A DNA stretch of 64,000 nt, from assembly GCA_965216335.1 (NCBI GenBank), contig OZ244154.1:2852001-2916000 (forward strand). Reading direction: 5' to 3'. A program made the translations under genes and the position numbers. The notes beneath the pieces are model-generated. The model worked only from the letters and a program-made list of their open reading frames with translations. It searched no databases and was not told the origin of the DNA. This DNA comes from JAHEJE01 sp965216335. Its GTDB lineage: Bacteria; Pseudomonadota; Alphaproteobacteria; Rhizobiales; Aestuariivirgaceae. Position 1 is the first letter of the stretch; the number at the start of each line of letters is the position of its first letter. Below, in pieces: positions 60,846 through 64,000 of this stretch.

Positions 60846-62483
60846 TCACACCGTCGGCAGCACGTGATCCTTGTAGCGGTCGCGCAATTGCAGTTTTGAG
60901 ATCTTGCCGGTGGCGGTGTGGGGAATCTCGTCGGTGAAGACGACGTCGTCGGGCATCCACCATTTGGCAATCTTGCCGGTAAGGTGGGCGAGGACCTCAT
61001 CCTTGGTGACCTCCGCGCCGTCCTTGGTGACGATGACCAGCATCGGGCGTTCGTCCCATTTTGGGTGCGGCATGCCGATGGCGGCGGCCTCGGCGACGCC
61101 GGGGCAGCCCATGGCGACGTTTTCCAGATCGATGGAGGAAATCCATTCGCCGCCCGACTTGATCACGTCCTTTGAGCGGTCGGTGATCTGCATGTAGCCG
61201 TTCTCATCGATAGTCGAGACGTCGCCGGTGTCGAACCAGCCCTCGGCATCGAAGGCCTCCGCACCGTCGCCCTTGAAGTAGGAATAGGCGATGGCCGGTC
61301 CGCGCACCTTGAGGCGGCCATAGGTCTTGCCGTCATTGGGCAGGTCGTTTCCGTCATCATCGGCGATCTTCATCTCCACCGTGTAGGCCGGGCGGCCCTG
61401 CTTGAGCTTGGTCTGCCACCAGGCGTCCGGGGCCATGTCGTCCAGTCCGCCTTTGCGGGTGCCGAGCGAGCCGAGCGGGCTCATCTCGGTCATGCCCCAG
61501 GCGTGGATAACGGTGGTGTTGTAGTTGTCCTCGAACGTCTTCATCATAGCTTCCGGGCAGGCGGCACCACCGATGACGACGCGCTCCAGGGCGTCCAGCT
61601 TCAGCTCCGGGTTGGCTTCCAGATGGTGCAGCAGCATCAGCCAGACCGTCGGGACGGCGGCGGTCACCGTGACGCCTTCGGTGTCGAGCAATTCATAGAT
61701 CGATGCGCCGTCCATCTGCGCGCCGGGCATGACCATCTTGGCGCCGGCCATCGGCCCGGAGAAGGCCAGCGACCAGGCATTGGCATGGAACATCGGCACC
61801 ACGGGCATGATGGTGTCCTGGCTGCGAAAGCCCAGGTTGTCGCCGCCACAGGTCGTGAGCGCATGGATGACATTGGAGCGGTGAGTGTAGACCACGCCCT
61901 TGGGGTTGCCGGTGGTGCCGGAGGTGTAGCACATGCCGCAGGCTGTATTCTCATCGAGCTTCGGCCAGGCAAAACCGGCATCGCCTTCGGTCAGCAGCTC
62001 TTCGTAACAGATGACGTTCGGCAGGCTGGTTTCCGCCGGCATGTTGGCCTTGTCAGTCATGATGACATAGCCCTTGATGCCGGGCAGCTTGTCCTTCACC
62101 GCTTCGAGGACCGGCACGAAGGTGAGGTCGAGGAACACCCACTGGTCCTCGGCGTGGTTGACGATATATTCGAGCTGGTCGGCGAACAGGCGCGGATTGA
62201 GCGTGTGGACGACGGCGCCTATGCTCATCAGGCCGTACCAGATCTCCATGTGGCGGTAGCCGTTCCAGGCCATGGTGGCGATGACGTCACCCTCATTCAG
62301 GCCCAGACGCTTCTGGCAGGCGGAGGCAATCTGGCGCGATCGGGTATTGAGGTCAGTGTAGGTGTAGCGGTGGATCGGCCCTTCGGTGGTGCGTGAGACG
62401 ATCTCACGGCCGCCGTGCCACTTGGCGGCATGGTCAAGAATGGTGTGAACCAGCAGCGGCCAGTCCTGCATCAGGCCTTGCAT
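60846..62483 (-). CDS. Acyl-CoA ligase, AMP-binding family (DmdB / medium-chain ligase type)
   Basis: The 545-aa ANL-family enzyme shows YTSGTTGNPKGVVYTHRS (P-loop-like A3), then HAWGMTEMSPLGSLGTRKGG (A5), the aspartate motif GWFDTGDVSTIDENGYM and the A10 lysine region AKWWMPDDVVFTDEIPHT ending with TGKISK. The long N-terminal helical start and its variant of A5 fit the group that includes the 3-methylmercaptopropionyl-CoA ligase DmdB; other members activate medium-chain acids. ATG 62483 has GGGAGGGA upstream. A DmdC-like dehydrogenase lies 12 kb away on the same strand, which allows but does not prove a DMSP-type pathway. It converges on the dihydroorotase gene (33 bases between stops). Confidence 0.87.
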   Translation of the reverse strand: MQGLMQDWPLLVHTILDHAAKWHGGREIVSRTTEGPIHRYTYTDLNTRSRQIASACQKRLGLNEGDVIATMAWNGYRHMEIWYGLMSIGAVVHTLNPRLFADQLEYIVNHAEDQWVFLDLTFVPVLEAVKDKLPGIKGYVIMTDKANMPAETSLPNVICYEELLTEGDAGFAWPKLDENTACGMCYTSGTTGNPKGVVYTHRSNVIHALTTCGGDNLGFRSQDTIMPVVPMFHANAWSLAFSGPMAGAKMVMPGAQMDGASIYELLDTEGVTVTAAVPTVWLMLLHHLEANPELKLDALERVVIGGAACPEAMMKTFEDNYNTTVIHAWGMTEMSPLGSLGTRKGGLDDMAPDAWWQTKLKQGRPAYTVEMKIADDDGNDLPNDGKTYGRLKVRGPAIAYSYFKGDGAEAFDAEGWFDTGDVSTIDENGYMQITDRSKDVIKSGGEWISSIDLENVAMGCPGVAEAAAIGMPHPKWDERPMLVIVTKDGAEVTKDEVLAHLTGKIAKWWMPDDVVFTDEIPHTATGKISKLQLRDRYKDHVLPTV

Positions 62484-62561
62484 GAGGCAATCCCTCCCCA
62501 AGGGTTGGTGTTCATTGGCGCGACATTAGCGGGCTTGCCGAGACGGCTCAACGGTTTTGAG

Positions 62562-63980
62562 TTACCGGCCGGGACGCGGGTCGACGGGGGCAGTGAGGGC
62601 AGCGCCAAGCAGGGTCTCCAGCATCTTCGCGCCGGCCAGCAGTCGCGCCTCGCCACGCACCGGCGCGACAATCTGCAGGCCGACCGGCAGATGGTCGGAG
62701 GTGAAACCCGCGGGAATGGAAATCGCCGGACAGCAGGTGAGAGTTATGGCCGAAACGATTGTCAGCCACTGGATGTAGTTGTCGAAGCTGTGACCGTCAC
62801 ACTCGGTGACGTAGCGCTGCCCGACCGGGAAGGGCGGCACGATGGTGGCCGGGCACAGCAGCAGATCATAGGTATCGAAGAATGCACTTGCGCGCTGAAA
62901 CAGTAGCGCGCGCTGGTTTTCGGCCCGCACGATCTGTTCGGTGGTGAGTTTCAGGCCTTCCTCGATGTTCCAGACGATGTCGTCCTTGAGCAGATCGCGA
63001 TGTTCATCGAACAGTGGTTTCATGCCGATGGCAAAGGACAGCGCGCGCAGGGTGTGGAAGCACTCGCCGGCCTCACTGAGGTTGGGATTGGCGTCTTCAA
63101 CAATGACCCCTTCGGCTTCCAGGCGCCCGGCGGCGGCCATGACGATTTCGGCGACCTGCGGATCGACCGGCGAGATGCCAAGATCGCGGCTGACGGCGAC
63201 GCGCTTCGGCTGCCAGCCGGAGCGCGAGGCATCGAGATAGCTGGTGCCGTCATGGGGCAGGGAGAAGGGGTCGCGCGGGACTTCGCCGACCATGGCATCG
63301 AACAGCAGGGCCAGGTCTTCCACGGTGCGCGCCATCGGCCCTTCCTGTCCGAGATTGCCATCGACCCGTGATGCACGGCTCGTGGCCACGCGGCCTGGCG
63401 AAGGACGCATGCCGGTAATACCGCAAAAGCTCGCCGGATTGCGCAGCGATCCGCCCATGTCGGAGCCGTGCGCCACCCAGGCCGTGCCGGTCGCCAGCGC
63501 GGCCGCCGCGCCACCAGATGACCCGGCCGCCGAGCGCGACGTGTTCCACGGATTGAGTGTGCGGCCGAACACCTCGTTGAAGGTATTGGCGCCGGCGCCG
63601 AACTCCGGGGTGTTGGATTTGGCATAGACGATCGCGCCATTGCCTTCGAGGTATTCAACCAGGATACCGGACGTGTCGGGGACGGTGTCCTTGAAGATCA
63701 GCGAACCATGCGTAGAGCGCACCCCGGCGACGTCGGCCAGATCCTTGATTGGCACCGGCAGGCCGGCGAGCCGGCCCCGGTCACCGGGCATCAGGGCCCC
63801 GAGCCGGTCTGCCTGCGCGCGGGCGCGTTCAAAGCACAAGGTCGGCAATGCATTGACGGCACTGTCCACTTCGCCGATGCGGGTTTCAAGGGCCTGCAGC
63901 AGATCGCACGGCGTTACCTCGCCGGTCATCAACAGGTCGACGATTTCGCAGGCCGATTTGCTGATCAGTTCGCCGGTCAT
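62562..63980 (-). CDS. Amidase (amidase signature family)
   Basis: The 472-aa protein carries the Ser-cisSer-Lys triad: lysine in VPIKDLADVAGVRSTHGS, cis-serine in HGSDMGGS and nucleophile in GGSLRNPASFCGITGMRPSP. Members hydrolyse varied amides (indoleacetamide, aliphatic or aryl amides, or Glu-tRNA(Gln) as GatA); no GatB or GatC neighbour is seen, so it is probably a small-molecule amidase. GAGGAAA lies upstream of the ATG, so the gene is complete although it starts 20 bases from the window end. It is co-directional with the acyl-CoA ligase, 78 bases apart. Confidence 0.9.
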   Translation of the reverse strand: MTGELISKSACEIVDLLMTGEVTPCDLLQALETRIGEVDSAVNALPTLCFERARAQADRLGALMPGDRGRLAGLPVPIKDLADVAGVRSTHGSLIFKDTVPDTSGILVEYLEGNGAIVYAKSNTPEFGAGANTFNEVFGRTLNPWNTSRSAAGSSGGAAAALATGTAWVAHGSDMGGSLRNPASFCGITGMRPSPGRVATSRASRVDGNLGQEGPMARTVEDLALLFDAMVGEVPRDPFSLPHDGTSYLDASRSGWQPKRVAVSRDLGISPVDPQVAEIVMAAAGRLEAEGVIVEDANPNLSEAGECFHTLRALSFAIGMKPLFDEHRDLLKDDIVWNIEEGLKLTTEQIVRAENQRALLFQRASAFFDTYDLLLCPATIVPPFPVGQRYVTECDGHSFDNYIQWLTIVSAITLTCCPAISIPAGFTSDHLPVGLQIVAPVRGEARLLAGAKMLETLLGAALTAPVDPRPGR

Positions 63981-64000
63981 GTCTGCGTGTTTCCTCGACA

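Noticed and set aside
1..64000. tRNA, rRNA, transposase, integrase or prophage genes
   Set aside because: None was recognised by eye; short or diverged RNA genes could have been missed without a covariance search.

Overview
The window looks like a high-GC alphaproteobacterial chromosome, most likely Hyphomicrobiales (Rhizobiales) or a close relative. The evidence is the conserved core block at 39-62 kb: MsbA-related ABC exporter, rpmE (L31), rcdA (DUF1465), DUF1192 protein and quinone oxidoreductase; trcR (DUF1013); the histone deacetylase-like / xseB / tlyA operon; and a ygfZ / tag / HD / tyrosine-phosphatase operon divergent from a dihydroorotase. No tRNA, rRNA, insertion sequence, prophage or CRISPR array was seen.

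Region 1 (1-7.5 kb): a repeat-rich non-coding stretch, then a + strand cluster of an HSL-family esterase, a CocE/NonD-type hydrolase and a Dpp/Yej-type oligopeptide ABC importer (two permeases and a double ATPase) with no substrate-binding protein in view. Region 2 (7.5-38.9 kb) is the striking part. A divergent membrane-anchored coiled-coil protein precedes a 22.6-kb ORF encoding a 7,542-residue secreted or surface protein. That protein has an LEPR-like N-terminal motif, a DUF4347 domain, TSP3-like calcium-binding segments, 38 nearly identical 110-aa (330-bp) Ig/cadherin-like units and 7 units of 91 aa (273 bp). Four genes follow on the same strand: a TolC-like outer-membrane lipoprotein, a periplasmic HlyD-type adaptor, a GAF-TM-HlyD fusion, and a PqqD-like / M50-metalloprotease-like / HlyD fusion. 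This resembles a complete exporter for the giant protein, but none of the five genes encodes an ABC ATPase, so it is my main candidate for an under-described system.

Region 3 (38.9-64 kb) is housekeeping and metabolic: cell-cycle regulators (rcdA, trcR), translation and RNA modification (rpmE, tlyA, tsaC-like), DNA repair (xseB, tag, SRAP protein), fatty or organic acid catabolism (acyl-CoA dehydrogenase, acyl-CoA ligase, FAD-linked oxidase), a class IV aminotransferase, dihydroorotase, an amidase and several small conserved enzymes. Many genes overlap by 1-4 bases and form short operons.

The giant gene's array shows strong concerted evolution. One block of about 2.2 kb is repeated without a difference exactly 12 units downstream, and another of about 0.84 kb exactly 28 units downstream. 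These point to recent unequal exchange, or to an assembly problem that long reads would settle. All functional calls come from reading motifs and context by eye; no database search was run.
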